DNA of 64,000 nt from Geomonas subterranea. Lineage in GTDB: Bacteria; Desulfobacterota; Desulfuromonadia; Geobacterales; Geobacteraceae. A program made the position numbers and the translations under genes. The stretch lies in assembly GCF_019063845.1 (NCBI RefSeq), contig NZ_CP077683.1, positions 248,001-312,000 of the forward strand, in the 5' to 3' direction. Below, in pieces: positions 19,398 through 27,586 of this stretch; within the stretch, counting starts at the first letter, position 1; every line of letters starts with the position of its first letter. The notes under the pieces were generated by a model that had not been told where the DNA came from, did not search any database, and was given only the letters and a program-made list of their open reading frames with translations.

Positions 19398-19430
19398 GAA
19401 AAACCCGGCGTGACTTCCGTCACGCCGGGT
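19398..19430 (-). terminator. Rho-independent terminator of the AOR gene
   Basis: On the minus strand ACCCGGCGTGAC and GTCACGCCGGGT form a perfect 12-base-pair stem with a four-base loop, followed by TTTTT. It lies 12 bases after the AOR stop and ahead of the MoaD-like gene, so the latter is reached by read-through or by its own promoter. Confidence 0.92.
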
Positions 19431-19441
19431 AGAGGTGGTTC

Positions 19442-21172
19442 CTAGAAGTTCCAGAACTCGTCGATTTCCGCGTCGGTGAAGTCCCACACCGCGTTGTGCG
19501 GTGCGACCGGCTCGGTCTTGAAGAAGTCCGGCAGGCGGTCGTGGACGTTGGTGAGACCGGCCTTCTGGTTGAAGTCACGCTCCAGTTTCAGGATGTGCTT
19601 GCCGAGGTTGGTGACGTCGTCGCCGGTGAGGGCGATGCCGAAGCGGGCGTTGATCATGTCGATCAGGGCCGGCAGGCACTCCGGGATGTCCAGCGCCGGG
19701 AAGGCGACGAAGATGCACATACCGGTGGAGTCGACTGCTGCGGTCGCGATCTGCAGGTTACGGGAAAGCTCGACCTGGCCGTCCTTCTTGAGCGGATCGA
19801 CGTAGCCGCCGACGTTCAGGATGTTGGTGGCGATGGTGTAGCCGGAGGTGTGGTCGGCGCCCATGGTGCTGGTGGCGTAGGTGATGCCGATCCCCTTGAC
19901 GGAGCGCGGGTCGTACGCCGGGATGCCCTGGTTCTTGACGACCGGTACGCGTGTCACGCCGTAGGTGCGGCCGACGGAACCGGCGCCGCCGCCAAGAATG
20001 CGGCCAAGGGCGGTACCCTTGCCGATCTCGTCGGTCAGGAGGCGGAGCATTTCCTTGGAGTCGCCCCAGTTGAGGATGCCGGCTTCCATGGCGACGCCAA
20101 ACATGACGGCGGTCTCGATGGAGTCGATCCCGATGTCGTCCATCAGGTTGTCGGCGCGGGCGATGTCGTCGAGGTTGTCGATGCAGCAGTCAGCACCCAG
20201 GCCCCAGATGGTCTCGTACTCGAAACCGGAGGTGACGTATTTGCCGTCCTTGTCGTTGTAGACCTGCGAGCACTGGATGATGCAGCCTGCGTGGCAGCCA
20301 TGTTTGGGCTTGCCGCCGCGTGCCACGATGGTGTCGTGCATGGTTTCGCCGGAGATCTTGTCGTGCCCTTCGAACTGGCCGGTGGTGAAGTTCCTGGTCG
20401 GGAGGCCGCCGGCCTCGTTGAGGATGTTAACGAGGACGTTGGTGCCGTAGGTCGGGAGACCCTCGCCGGAGACGGGGTGCTCGAGAACCGCCTTGGAGAA
20501 CGCCTTGGCGGCAGCCTTGAATTTTTCGGGATCGGCGATCTTGACGCCCGGGGCGCCTTCGCCGTCGATGGAGATGAACTTGATCTGCTTGGAGCCCATG
20601 ACCGCGCCCAGGCCGCCGCGGCCGTGGCTGCGGATCTTGCTGTCCGGGTCCTTGACGGAGATGTTGGCTGCGGTCATCTTCAGCTCGCCCGCCGGGCCGA
20701 TGGTGAGGACGCCGGTCTTCTTGCCGAGGCGTGCCTCGACCGCGTCGATGACGGCGAAGTTACCCAGACCAAGCAGTTCCTTCTCCTCGCTGATGGTGAC
20801 GCCGTTCACGCCCACAGCCAGGTTGTACCAGGTGCCGTCTTTCGGTGCGCCCTCGATGATCAGGGCCTTGATGCCGAGTTTCGCCAGCATCTGTGCGGCG
20901 GTGCCGCCTGCGTTGGACTCCTTGATGCCGCCGGTCAGCGGGCTCTTGGCGCCTGCGGAGAGACGGCCGGAGTTGGCTGCGGCGGTACCGGTCAGAAGGC
21001 CCGGTGCGAAGCAGAGGACGTTCTGTGCGCTGAGCGCATGGCAGGTCGGCGGAACTTCGGCGGCCACGATGGTGGAGGTGAGGCCACGGCCACCCAGGCC
21101 TGCCCATGCTGCCGGAACTTCTTCGATCTTGGTGGTGAGGTCGGTCATGTTGACGCGAAAAATCTTATCCAT
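19442..21172 (-). CDS. aor: Aldehyde ferredoxin oxidoreductase, tungsten-pterin type
   Basis: A 576-residue AOR-family enzyme, expected to oxidise aldehydes to acids (or reduce acids) with ferredoxin through a tungsten bis-pterin and a [4Fe-4S] cluster. The N-terminal domain has AGLGGRGLTS and the pterin-binding stretch around SPLTGGIKESNAGG. The conserved segment SHGRGGLGAVMGSKQIK is typical of this family, and the cysteine motif CHAGCIIQC with a later CIFVAFPALD can ligate the cluster. A TTG nine bases upstream is in frame, but ATG 21172 is preferred, with GGGAG ten bases ahead. Its leader holds a probable Moco/Tuco riboswitch, and pterin-synthesis genes surround it. Confidence 0.93.
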   Translation of the reverse strand: MDKIFRVNMTDLTTKIEEVPAAWAGLGGRGLTSTIVAAEVPPTCHALSAQNVLCFAPGLLTGTAAANSGRLSAGAKSPLTGGIKESNAGGTAAQMLAKLGIKALIIEGAPKDGTWYNLAVGVNGVTISEEKELLGLGNFAVIDAVEARLGKKTGVLTIGPAGELKMTAANISVKDPDSKIRSHGRGGLGAVMGSKQIKFISIDGEGAPGVKIADPEKFKAAAKAFSKAVLEHPVSGEGLPTYGTNVLVNILNEAGGLPTRNFTTGQFEGHDKISGETMHDTIVARGGKPKHGCHAGCIIQCSQVYNDKDGKYVTSGFEYETIWGLGADCCIDNLDDIARADNLMDDIGIDSIETAVMFGVAMEAGILNWGDSKEMLRLLTDEIGKGTALGRILGGGAGSVGRTYGVTRVPVVKNQGIPAYDPRSVKGIGITYATSTMGADHTSGYTIATNILNVGGYVDPLKKDGQVELSRNLQIATAAVDSTGMCIFVAFPALDIPECLPALIDMINARFGIALTGDDVTNLGKHILKLERDFNQKAGLTNVHDRLPDFFKTEPVAPHNAVWDFTDAEIDEFWNF

Positions 21173-21226
21173 GCTTTTCAAGCTCCCTGTTTTTATTTAG
21201 TTCTACCGGCGCTACCTGCGACCGGG

Positions 21227-21323
21227 ACTCCTTTCCAAGAGGGAGGCTCCGCCGTTTCCAGCGAAACCCGTTGGCCTGGAGCCATGAGGGACGGTCCCTT
21301 TTAGGCTGCGACGGCTCGGAGAT
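21227..21323 (-). ncRNA. Probable Moco/Tuco (molybdenum or tungsten cofactor) riboswitch
   Basis: Read on the minus strand, the leader contains CTCCGAGCC, then AAAAGGGACCGTCCCTCATGG, then GGCCAACGGGTTTCGC, GGAAACGGCGGAGCCTCCC and GGAAAGGAGT. Visible pairings are CTCCG with CGGAG as an outer stem, AGGGAC/GTCCCT and GTTTC/GAAAC as inner hairpins. I recognise this order of conserved strings as that of the Moco RNA motif. It ends about 55 bases before the AOR start, where it could control translation or termination. Because AOR uses tungstopterin, a Tuco-type ligand is plausible. A covariance-model search was not possible here. Confidence 0.78.
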
Positions 21324-21432
21324 TTTTTGATGCGTGACTGACCCGACACCGCTTACGCATCTGTTGCATGTGTTCGGACCTGCGCGGCGGTTGGCCCGCA
21401 GGCGGGTTTGCCTATCCCACAGCGGGGAGTGC

Positions 21433-21457
21433 GGGGGCGAATGATTATTCGCCCCTA
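21433..21457. repeat. Short palindromic repeat, family C
   Basis: GGGGCGAAT-GATT-ATTCGCCCC plus TAC, identical in its core to the copy at 16569-16593. It is in the gap between the Fe-ADH stop and the AOR riboswitch. Confidence 0.8.
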
Positions 21458-21498
21458 CAGGTGTTACGGTATCTGCTGCCCCGTTTGCCGTTTGATTT

Positions 21499-21604
21499 CC
21501 CCCTCCCTTGACGGGAGGGGGTAAGGGGGTGGGTGAAGTTGCCATCAGTTATGCCGGTGGCGCCTTCCCCCTCACCCTGTCCCTCCCCCGCAAGGGGGGA
21601 GGGG
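21499..21604. repeat. Dispersed palindromic repeat, family B
   Basis: It begins with the hairpin CCCCCTCCC-TTGAC-GGGAGGGGG, has a body GGGTGAAGTTGCCATC ... GGCGCCTTCCCCCTCACCC, and ends with a second hairpin CCCTCCCCC-GCAA-GGGGGAGGGG. The same order is found at 29580-29679 and 34078-34180. It lies directly downstream of the Fe-ADH gene and may also act as its transcript end. Confidence 0.75.
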
Positions 21605-21623
21605 ACGTTGGGGCGAGTTCTTA

Positions 21624-22787
21624 CTACATTGCGTCCTTGAAGATCTGGATGACCTGCTCGAGGGTCGCTTTGCGCGGGTTGGTGAACTGGCAAGCGTCCT
21701 TCTTCGCGTTCTCCGCCATGATGGCCAGGTCCTCTTCCTTGACGTTGAGGGCCTTGAGGCCGGTCGGGATGCCGATGGAAGCGGAGAGGGTGCGGATCCT
21801 GTCGATCGCTTTCTGGCCGGCTTCGGTCACGGAGAGGCCGTCGACGTTCTCGCCCAGAGCCTTGGCGATGTCAGCGAAACGCTTCGGGCAGGCGATCAGG
21901 TTGTACTGGCTGACGGCCGGCAGCAGGATGGCGTTGCAGACGCCGTGCGGCAGGTTGTAGAAGCCGCCCAGCTGGTGAGCCATGGAGTGGACGTAGCCAA
22001 GCGATGCGTTGTTGAACGCCATGCCGGCCAGGTACTCGGCGTAAGCCATCCTGTCGCGTGCCTCGAGGTCTTCGCCGTTGGCGACAGCCTTGGAGAGGTA
22101 CTCGGCGATCAGCTCGATGGCCTTGATGGCACAGGCGTCGGTGATCGGGGTGGCGATGGTGGAGACGTATGCCTCGACCGCGTGGGTCAGGGCGTCCATA
22201 CCGGTGGCAGCGGTCAGAGCTGCCGGCTTGCCGACCATGAGCAGCGGGTCGTTGATGGCGATGTTCGGAGTGCAGCGCCAGTCGACGATGGCCATCTTCA
22301 CGTGGGTGTCGGTGTTGGTGATGATGCAGAAGCGGGTCATTTCGGAAGCGGTGCCGGCGGTGGTGTTGATGGCGACGAATGCCGGCATGGATTTGGTGGA
22401 CTTGTTCACGCCTTCGAAGTCGCGGATGTGGCCGCCGTTGCCGATGACCAGGCCGATGCCCTTACCGCAGTCGTGGGAGGAGCCGCCGCCCAGGGAGATG
22501 ATCGCGTCGCAACCGTTTTCCTGGTATACCTTCACGCCGTCGTGCACGTTGATGTCGGTCGGGTTCGGCTCGGCGCCGTCGAAGATGACGGCTTTAACGC
22601 CGGCAGCTTCCACCTGCTCCTTGATCTTGTCGGCAACGCCCATGGCCGAGAGGCCTTTGTCGGTGACGATCAGCGCCTTGGATGCGCCCAGTGCCTTGAC
22701 CTGCTCGCCGGTTTCCTTAGCGGAACCAACGCCCATCAGCGATACCGTCGGAATGAAGAAACCGTAAGTCTGCTCTCCTAATGCCAT
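21624..22787 (-). CDS. Iron-containing alcohol dehydrogenase
   Basis: A 387-residue group III alcohol dehydrogenase that interconverts alcohols and aldehydes with NAD(H). The nucleotide-binding motif is SLGGGSSHDCGKG, with the surrounding GAEPNPTDINVHDG. The metal site is seen in MDALTHAVEAYVS and SMAHQLGGFYNLPHGVCNA. ATG 22787 is chosen because AGGGGG lies eight bases ahead; ATG 22793 would be only two bases from it. It is followed on the same strand by the AOR gene after a 451-base gap, so the pair could oxidise an alcohol to an acid or work in reverse. Upstream is a sigma-54 promoter with palindromic activator sites. Confidence 0.94.
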   Translation of the reverse strand: MALGEQTYGFFIPTVSLMGVGSAKETGEQVKALGASKALIVTDKGLSAMGVADKIKEQVEAAGVKAVIFDGAEPNPTDINVHDGVKVYQENGCDAIISLGGGSSHDCGKGIGLVIGNGGHIRDFEGVNKSTKSMPAFVAINTTAGTASEMTRFCIITNTDTHVKMAIVDWRCTPNIAINDPLLMVGKPAALTAATGMDALTHAVEAYVSTIATPITDACAIKAIELIAEYLSKAVANGEDLEARDRMAYAEYLAGMAFNNASLGYVHSMAHQLGGFYNLPHGVCNAILLPAVSQYNLIACPKRFADIAKALGENVDGLSVTEAGQKAIDRIRTLSASIGIPTGLKALNVKEEDLAIMAENAKKDACQFTNPRKATLEQVIQIFKDAM

Positions 22788-22894
22788 TTTCATTTCCCCC
22801 TGTTGTTTTTCCGGGCTCTTCACCCGGTTCTTTTTGTTTTTAAGAAATGGTGCGGTGTTGCATACACTTTCCTAAAACGGTTTTCTACGTTATC

Positions 22895-22909
22895 GCAAAG
22901 GGCGTACCA
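22895..22909 (-). promoter_or_regulatory. Sigma-54 promoter (-24/-12) of the Fe-ADH gene
   Basis: The minus strand reads TGGTACGCCCTTTGC, which fits the consensus TGGCACG-N4-TTGC with one mismatch; the essential GG and GC are present at the correct 10-base separation. Transcription would start near 22884, about 97 bases before the start codon. Confidence 0.78.
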
Positions 22910-23040
22910 GAATTTGCCGTAAACACAATTTTTCGGGATATCGAATAATATTAACCAGATACCGTATACTTAACGGCCGCTATGTTTACCTTCGCAGTTT
23001 GTTCTCCCAAAGTTGCGTTCTGAAATCGAACAGTTGCGGC

Positions 23041-23075
23041 GTTCCACAATGGAACATTTGCTCTTTTGTGGAACG
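23041..23075. promoter_or_regulatory. Palindromic upstream activator sites
   Basis: GTTCCA-CAA-TGGAAC (23041-23055) is a perfect palindrome. A second arm, TTGTGGAACG (23066-23075), pairs with CGTTCCACAA (23040-23049). They lie about 155-190 bases upstream of the predicted sigma-54 start, the usual place for a bacterial enhancer-binding protein. They may alternatively serve moaA on the plus strand. Confidence 0.6.
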
Positions 23076-23279
23076 ACCGTTTTGAGCAGCGAACCGCTGG
23101 TGCCCGCCTCGCCCGCTTGTTGAATTCAAAAAGACAAAAATCGGTTCGTTTCCCATGTATTCACCAGCTTAGTTCCCCCCTCATTAGTACCTGATCCCGC
23201 TTTTTGCTCCGAATCGGGACAATTGGTATCGATATTGCCTTTGTATACAGGCGAGGCATGTTTCCGGAGGGATGAAGGC

Positions 23280-24260
23280 ATGGCACTGATCGATACCTAC
23301 GGCAGGCGGATCAACTACTTGAGACTCTCGGTCACCGACCGCTGCAACATGCGCTGCTGCTACTGCATGCCGGCGCAGGGGGTGGCGAAACTCGAGCATA
23401 AAGAGATGCTGAGCTACGAGGAGCTGTACCGCGTCTCCGCCGCCTGCGTGGCGCAGGGAATAGAGAAGATCAGGGTGACCGGCGGGGAACCGCTGGTGCG
23501 CAAGGGGCTGGTCGACTTCCTGGGGCGACTCTCGGCGCTGCCGGGATTGAAGGAGCTGGTACTGACCACGAACGGTCTGCTGCTCGAGGAACTGGCCCAG
23601 CCGCTCAAGGATGCGGGGGTGGCCAGGCTCAACATCAGCCTCGATTCGCTGCAGCCGGAGACCTTCGCGCGGATCACCCGGGGCGCCGATCTGCACCGGG
23701 TGCTGGCGGGGATAGAGGCGGCCACCAAGGCGGGCTTCGGGCCGCTCAAGATCAACATGGTGGTGATGCGCGGGGTGAACGATCATGAGATCCTGGACTT
23801 CGCCGCCCTCACCCTGGAAAAGCCGTACACGGTCCGTTTCATAGAATACATGCCGACCCTCAAGGACGAGGGGTGGGGCGCCCAGAGCATGCCGGGGAGC
23901 GAGATCCTCGCTGCCATCGCCGAGCGCTACCCCCTGCTGCCGCTGGTCAGTTCCGAGATGGCGGGGCCGGCCAGGAACTACAAGATACAGGGGGCGGCGG
24001 GCGCCATCGGGATCATCACCCCGGTTTCCGGTCACTTCTGCGAGAGCTGCAACAGGATAAGGATCACCGCTACCGGCCGGGTGCGCGGCTGCCTCTTCTC
24101 CGATCAGGGGACGGACCTGAAGCCGCTTCTCGCCTCGAATGACCCGGAGGCGCTGCGGCAGACCCTGAAGAGCATCGTGACCCAGAAGCCGGGAAGGCAC
24201 CACATCGCCGAGGAAGGGGCCGATCAGGCGGTGGTGAACATGTCGAGGATCGGCGGGTAA
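23280..24260 (+). CDS. moaA: GTP 3',8-cyclase (molybdenum cofactor biosynthesis protein A)
   Basis: A 326-residue radical SAM enzyme for the first step of pterin synthesis, making the cyclic intermediate from GTP. The N-terminal cluster site is DRCNMRCCYCMP, followed by VTGGEPLVRKGL and the SAM-binding segments. The C-terminal GTP-side cluster is GHFCESCNRIRITATGRVRGC, and the protein ends MSRIGG with the C-terminal Gly-Gly required in MoaA. ATG 23280 is preferred over upstream in-frame options because GGAGG lies nine bases before it. It points away from the Fe-ADH gene and is followed by a MOSC protein, consistent with a tungsten/molybdenum cofactor supply role. Confidence 0.96.
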   Translation: MALIDTYGRRINYLRLSVTDRCNMRCCYCMPAQGVAKLEHKEMLSYEELYRVSAACVAQGIEKIRVTGGEPLVRKGLVDFLGRLSALPGLKELVLTTNGLLLEELAQPLKDAGVARLNISLDSLQPETFARITRGADLHRVLAGIEAATKAGFGPLKINMVVMRGVNDHEILDFAALTLEKPYTVRFIEYMPTLKDEGWGAQSMPGSEILAAIAERYPLLPLVSSEMAGPARNYKIQGAAGAIGIITPVSGHFCESCNRIRITATGRVRGCLFSDQGTDLKPLLASNDPEALRQTLKSIVTQKPGRHHIAEEGADQAVVNMSRIGG

Positions 24261-24366
24261 GGCAGGGGCCAGGGGCTGGGGGGTGGAGACGGCGATTACC
24301 GGGGCTGGGGGACTGGCTCCTCAGGTGCCTGTCCCCCTGACAAACTCGGCCTACACGGAGGAAGTT

Positions 24367-24798
24367 ATGAGCGCATCGGTAGTGGCGGTCAACATAAGCC
24401 GCAACAAGGGCGAGAGAAAGAAGGCGGCGCCGGAGGTGCACCTGCGGGAGAACTTCGGCATCATCGGTGACGGTCATGCCGGCGACTGGCATCGGCAGGT
24501 GAGCCTCCTCGCCCAGGAGAGCATAGACAAGATGGTGCAGTTGGGCCTCGCGGTGGGCGCCGGGGACTTCGCGGAAAACATCACCACCCGCGGCATCGAC
24601 CTCATGCACCTCCCGATCGGCGCGCGGCTCGGGATAGGGCCGGTGGTGCTGGAGATCTCCCAGATCGGGAAGGTCTGCCATACCCGCTGCGCCATCTACT
24701 ACCAGGCCGGCGACTGCGTCATGCCCAAGGAAGGTATCTTCGCCACGGTAATCAGCGGCGGGGTGGTGCGCCCCGACGACAAGATCGAGCTGCTCTAG
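24367..24798 (+). CDS. MOSC domain protein
   Basis: A 143-residue stand-alone MOSC protein. It shows VVAVNISRNKGERKK at the start, IGDGHAGDWHRQVSLLAQESID, GDFAENITTRGIDL and the conserved cysteine region VCHTRCAIYYQAGDCVMP. MOSC domains carry sulfur or the molybdenum cofactor; short forms like this are often next to moaA, moaC or mog genes and are presumed to act in cofactor sulfuration or delivery. The frame is open for 28 more codons upstream, but ATG 24367 has GGAGG at the right distance. It is probably co-transcribed with moaA. Confidence 0.88.
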   Translation: MSASVVAVNISRNKGERKKAAPEVHLRENFGIIGDGHAGDWHRQVSLLAQESIDKMVQLGLAVGAGDFAENITTRGIDLMHLPIGARLGIGPVVLEISQIGKVCHTRCAIYYQAGDCVMPKEGIFATVISGGVVRPDDKIELL

Positions 24799-24837
24799 GG
24801 CAGCATATTTTAAGGAACAAAAAGAAGGGGAGAAGTC

Positions 24838-25011
24838 ATGAAGGACAGAAGCCAGAAAAAAGTGAACATCATTTCGATCCGCATGAGCGACGACGAGCGT
24901 GACGCAATCCAGAAGCTGATGGACAAGAGGGGGAAGAAGGCTTCCTTCATCATGCGCGAGGCGTTCGCACTGTTCCGCGAGCAGTGGGAGCTTTCCAGGG
25001 CCAGCCACTAA
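24838..25011 (+). CDS. Small ribbon-helix-helix-like protein, 57 residues
   Basis: The product is basic at the N terminus (MKDRSQKKVNIISIRMSDD), then has two predicted helices (ERDAIQKLMDKRG and SFIMREAFALFREQWELS). One short beta strand (VNIISIRM) followed by two helices is the pattern of ribbon-helix-helix (Arc/CopG) DNA-binding proteins. AGGGGAG lies seven bases before ATG 24838. It sits between the MOSC gene and the second etfB, 97 bases before the latter, so it might regulate either group. No toxin gene is adjacent, so a toxin-antitoxin role is not supported. Confidence 0.72.
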   Translation: MKDRSQKKVNIISIRMSDDERDAIQKLMDKRGKKASFIMREAFALFREQWELSRASH

Positions 25012-25108
25012 GACAAAGCCACCAAAACCCGTGGACATGGTGGCCCGGGTGGACCCGGTGGGGTGCGGCTGAAAGTCTGAAACTGCTTGTGCAAAGAAAG
25101 GATCTTAC

Positions 25109-25921
25109 ATGTACGTGGTGGCTTGCATTAAACAGGTGCCGGATACGACGCAGGTGCAGATTGACCCGGTCACCAACACGCTGGTGCGCGATGGCATTCC
25201 CTTCATCGTCAACCCTTACGACACCCACGCGCTCGAGGAAAGCCTGCGCATGAAGGCGCGCTACGGCTTCAAGGCTGCCGCACTTTCCATGGGGCCGCCC
25301 AACACTGAGGCGACCCTGAGAAAGGCCCTGGCCCTGGGGGTGGACGAGGCGATCCTCTGCTCCGACCGCGCCTTCGGCGGCGCGGACACGCTCTCCACCA
25401 GCAACGTGCTGGCCGCGGCGATCAGGAAGCTGGCACAGGAGGACGAGGTGGGCATCGTGTTCTGCGGCAAGCAGACCATCGACGGCGACACCGCGCAGGT
25501 AGGGCCGGGCATCGCCATACGCCTTGGCTTCTCCCAGCTCACGCTGGTGGACCGCATCGAACACCTCGACTTCCTGGCCAAGAAAATCCGGGTCCGGCGC
25601 AAGCTGGAGGGACGTTACGAGATCGTGGAGGCGAAGCTTCCGGCCATGATCACCGTGGTGCGCGAGCTGAACCGCCCGCGCTACCCGACAGTCCCCATGC
25701 GGCTCAAGGCCGCCAAGGCGGAGGTGAAGGTCTGGGACAACAAGGAACTCCAGCTGGACCCGAACAGCGTCGGCCTGAAAGGTTCGCCCACCTGGGTGAG
25801 CAGGATCTTCTCGCCGCAGCGTGCCGCGGGGGAGATCATCGGCGACGGCTTGGGCGACCCGGCGGGGACCGCACGGCTGCTGCTGGAAAAGCTGGTGGCC
25901 AGCGACATGCTGGCGGTGTAG
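25109..25921 (+). CDS. etfB: Electron transfer flavoprotein beta subunit, second copy
   Basis: A full-length 270-residue Etf beta subunit. It begins MYVVACIKQVPDTTQVQIDP and has the nucleotide-binding GKQTIDGDTAQVGPGIAIRLG and the family motif LNRPRYPTVPMRLKAAKA. The long C-terminal tail (about residues 215-270) is typical of Etf sets that work with ferredoxin-fused alpha subunits. AAAGGA lies before ATG 25109. It is followed by the fused etfA and a membrane Fe-S oxidoreductase, so this set likely delivers electrons from acyl-CoA oxidation to menaquinone. Confidence 0.95.
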   Translation: MYVVACIKQVPDTTQVQIDPVTNTLVRDGIPFIVNPYDTHALEESLRMKARYGFKAAALSMGPPNTEATLRKALALGVDEAILCSDRAFGGADTLSTSNVLAAAIRKLAQEDEVGIVFCGKQTIDGDTAQVGPGIAIRLGFSQLTLVDRIEHLDFLAKKIRVRRKLEGRYEIVEAKLPAMITVVRELNRPRYPTVPMRLKAAKAEVKVWDNKELQLDPNSVGLKGSPTWVSRIFSPQRAAGEIIGDGLGDPAGTARLLLEKLVASDMLAV

Positions 25922-25965
25922 TTCTGCCGGCGCTGTGCAATTCAATAACGAGAGGACTTGAGCGG

Positions 25966-27315
25966 ATGGCTGAAGCTACAACCAAACTGAAGAAGCCGCG
26001 GGGGAAGGTCAGGCTGATCGAGGGGAAGTGCATCGCCTGCGGCGCGCGCTGCCAGAGCAGCTGTCCGGTGGACGGCATCCAGATGAGCGAGGCGGGCGAG
26101 CCCCACATCGAACTCTCCAAGTGCATCGGCTGCCTGAAGTGCGTGAAGGCCTGCCCGGGCTCGGCCCTAGAGATCTTCTACACCCCCGAGGAACTGGAGA
26201 TCCTGGCGCAGCTGGCCGGACAGCAGGACCTGGCGGAAGAGGATGCCGACCCGGAGGAACTGGCGCGCCGCGAGCTGGTGGCGGCGTACCGCGGGGTCTG
26301 GGTCTTCGTCGAGCAGACCGAGGGGGAGGCGGCCCGCGTTTCCTGGGAACTCATGGGTAAGGGGAAGGAGCTGGCCGCCAAGCTGGGTGTCGAGCTCTGC
26401 GCGGTGGTCATGGGGGACCAGGTGGAGCACCTGTGTCACGAGGCTTTCGGCTACGGCGCGGACAAGGCGTACCTCATGGACCAGCCGGTGCTCAAGCACT
26501 ACCGCACCTACCCGTACCTGGACGCCCTGTGCCACCTGATCGACAAGTTCAAGCCGGAGATCGTGCTCATGGGCGCGACCGGCATGGGACGCGACCTGGC
26601 CGGCGCCGTGGCGACCCGCGTCAAGACCGGCCTCACCGCGGACTGCACCGGCCTGGACATCGACGCCAAACGGAACCTTATGCAGACCCGGCCGGCCTTC
26701 GGCGGCAACATCATGGCGACCATCATGTGCGACCGGTTCCGCCCCCAGATGGCGACGGTGCGCTCCCACGTGATGCCGATGCCGGCGCAGATGCCGGGCC
26801 GGACCGGCAAGATCGTCCCGGCCAGCCTCCCCATCTCCGAGGCGGACATCTTCACCAAGGTGCTCCAGGTGATCCGCGACAAGAAGGCCGGGGACGTCGA
26901 CATCGCCGGCGCCGAGTTCATCGTTTCGGGCGGACGCGGCATGATGGCCAAGGAGAACTTCGCCATCCTGCAGGAGCTGGCCGACGAGCTTGGCGGCGTG
27001 GTGGGCGCCTCGCGCAGCGCGGTGGACGCGGGGTGGATGCCCGGCGACCGCCAGGTCGGGCAGACCGGCAAGACCGTGCGACCCAAGATATACATCGCCT
27101 GCGGCATCTCCGGCGCCATCCAGCACCTGGTGGGGATGCAGGACTCCGACCTGATCGTCGCCATCAACCGCGACAAGGAGGCTCCCATCTTCGAGGTGGC
27201 CAACTACGGGATCGTGGGCGACCTGTTCGACGTGGTCCCGGCCCTTATCGCCGCCCTGCGCGAGATGAAGGCGAGCAAGGGGAGCGTCGAGGTCAAGGAC
27301 GTCAAGGCGGCGTAG
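25966..27315 (+). CDS. etfA: Electron transfer flavoprotein alpha subunit with N-terminal 2[4Fe-4S] ferredoxin domain
   Basis: A 449-residue fusion. Residues about 17-70 are a two-cluster ferredoxin (CIACGARCQSSCP and CIGCLKCVKACP). After an acidic linker, residues about 100-440 are the Etf alpha fold with [15 protein letters not shown], the FAD site GGRGMMAKENFAI, GASRSAVDAGWMPGDRQVGQT and YIACGISGAIQH. The extra clusters could relay electrons to the membrane Fe-S protein encoded next. This form is known in anaerobes that degrade aromatic and fatty acids, including Geobacter. It lies 44 bases after etfB in an evident operon. The partner dehydrogenases are not in the window. Confidence 0.95.
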   Translation: MAEATTKLKKPRGKVRLIEGKCIACGARCQSSCPVDGIQMSEAGEPHIELSKCIGCLKCVKACPGSALEIFYTPEELEILAQLAGQQDLAEEDADPEELARRELVAAYRGVWVFVEQTEGEAARVSWELMGKGKELAAKLGVELCAVVMGDQVEHLCHEAFGYGADKAYLMDQPVLKHYRTYPYLDALCHLIDKFKPEIVLMGATGMGRDLAGAVATRVKTGLTADCTGLDIDAKRNLMQTRPAFGGNIMATIMCDRFRPQMATVRSHVMPMPAQMPGRTGKIVPASLPISEADIFTKVLQVIRDKKAGDVDIAGAEFIVSGGRGMMAKENFAILQELADELGGVVGASRSAVDAGWMPGDRQVGQTGKTVRPKIYIACGISGAIQHLVGMQDSDLIVAINRDKEAPIFEVANYGIVGDLFDVVPALIAALREMKASKGSVEVKDVKAA

Positions 27316-27351
27316 GGGAAGTTCTCTTCCGTCTCTGCCAGCCTGCAAAAA

Positions 27352-27526
27352 CTCTCCCTCGCCCTTCGGGCCTTCGCCCGCCTTAGGGCTTCGACCGGCC
27401 GGGAGAGGGTAGGGGTGAGGGCACCGCTTGCCGGGGTAATGCGTCGACGTGGGGTTGAGGCACTGCCCTCACCCTGACCCTCTCCCACCTCCGGACGGCG
27501 CCCTACGGAGGGCGAAGGGAAGTGGG
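27352..27526. repeat. Composite GC-rich palindromic repeat with occupied hairpin loops
   Basis: CTCTCCC pairs with GGGAGAG around a 41-base insert that starts GCCCTTCGGGCCTTCGCCCG. This is followed by GGGGTGAGGGCA and, 45 bases on, TGCCCTCACCCTGACCCTCTCCC, then another insert CTCCGGACGGCGCCCTACGG. The outer strings match family A. No gene is present between etfA and the next gene (271 bases). Confidence 0.6.
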
Positions 27527-27586
27527 CGCAGTGCGACGGAGGCTGCCACCGCCACCGCTTACCAACACACTTACAAGGACACGTAA

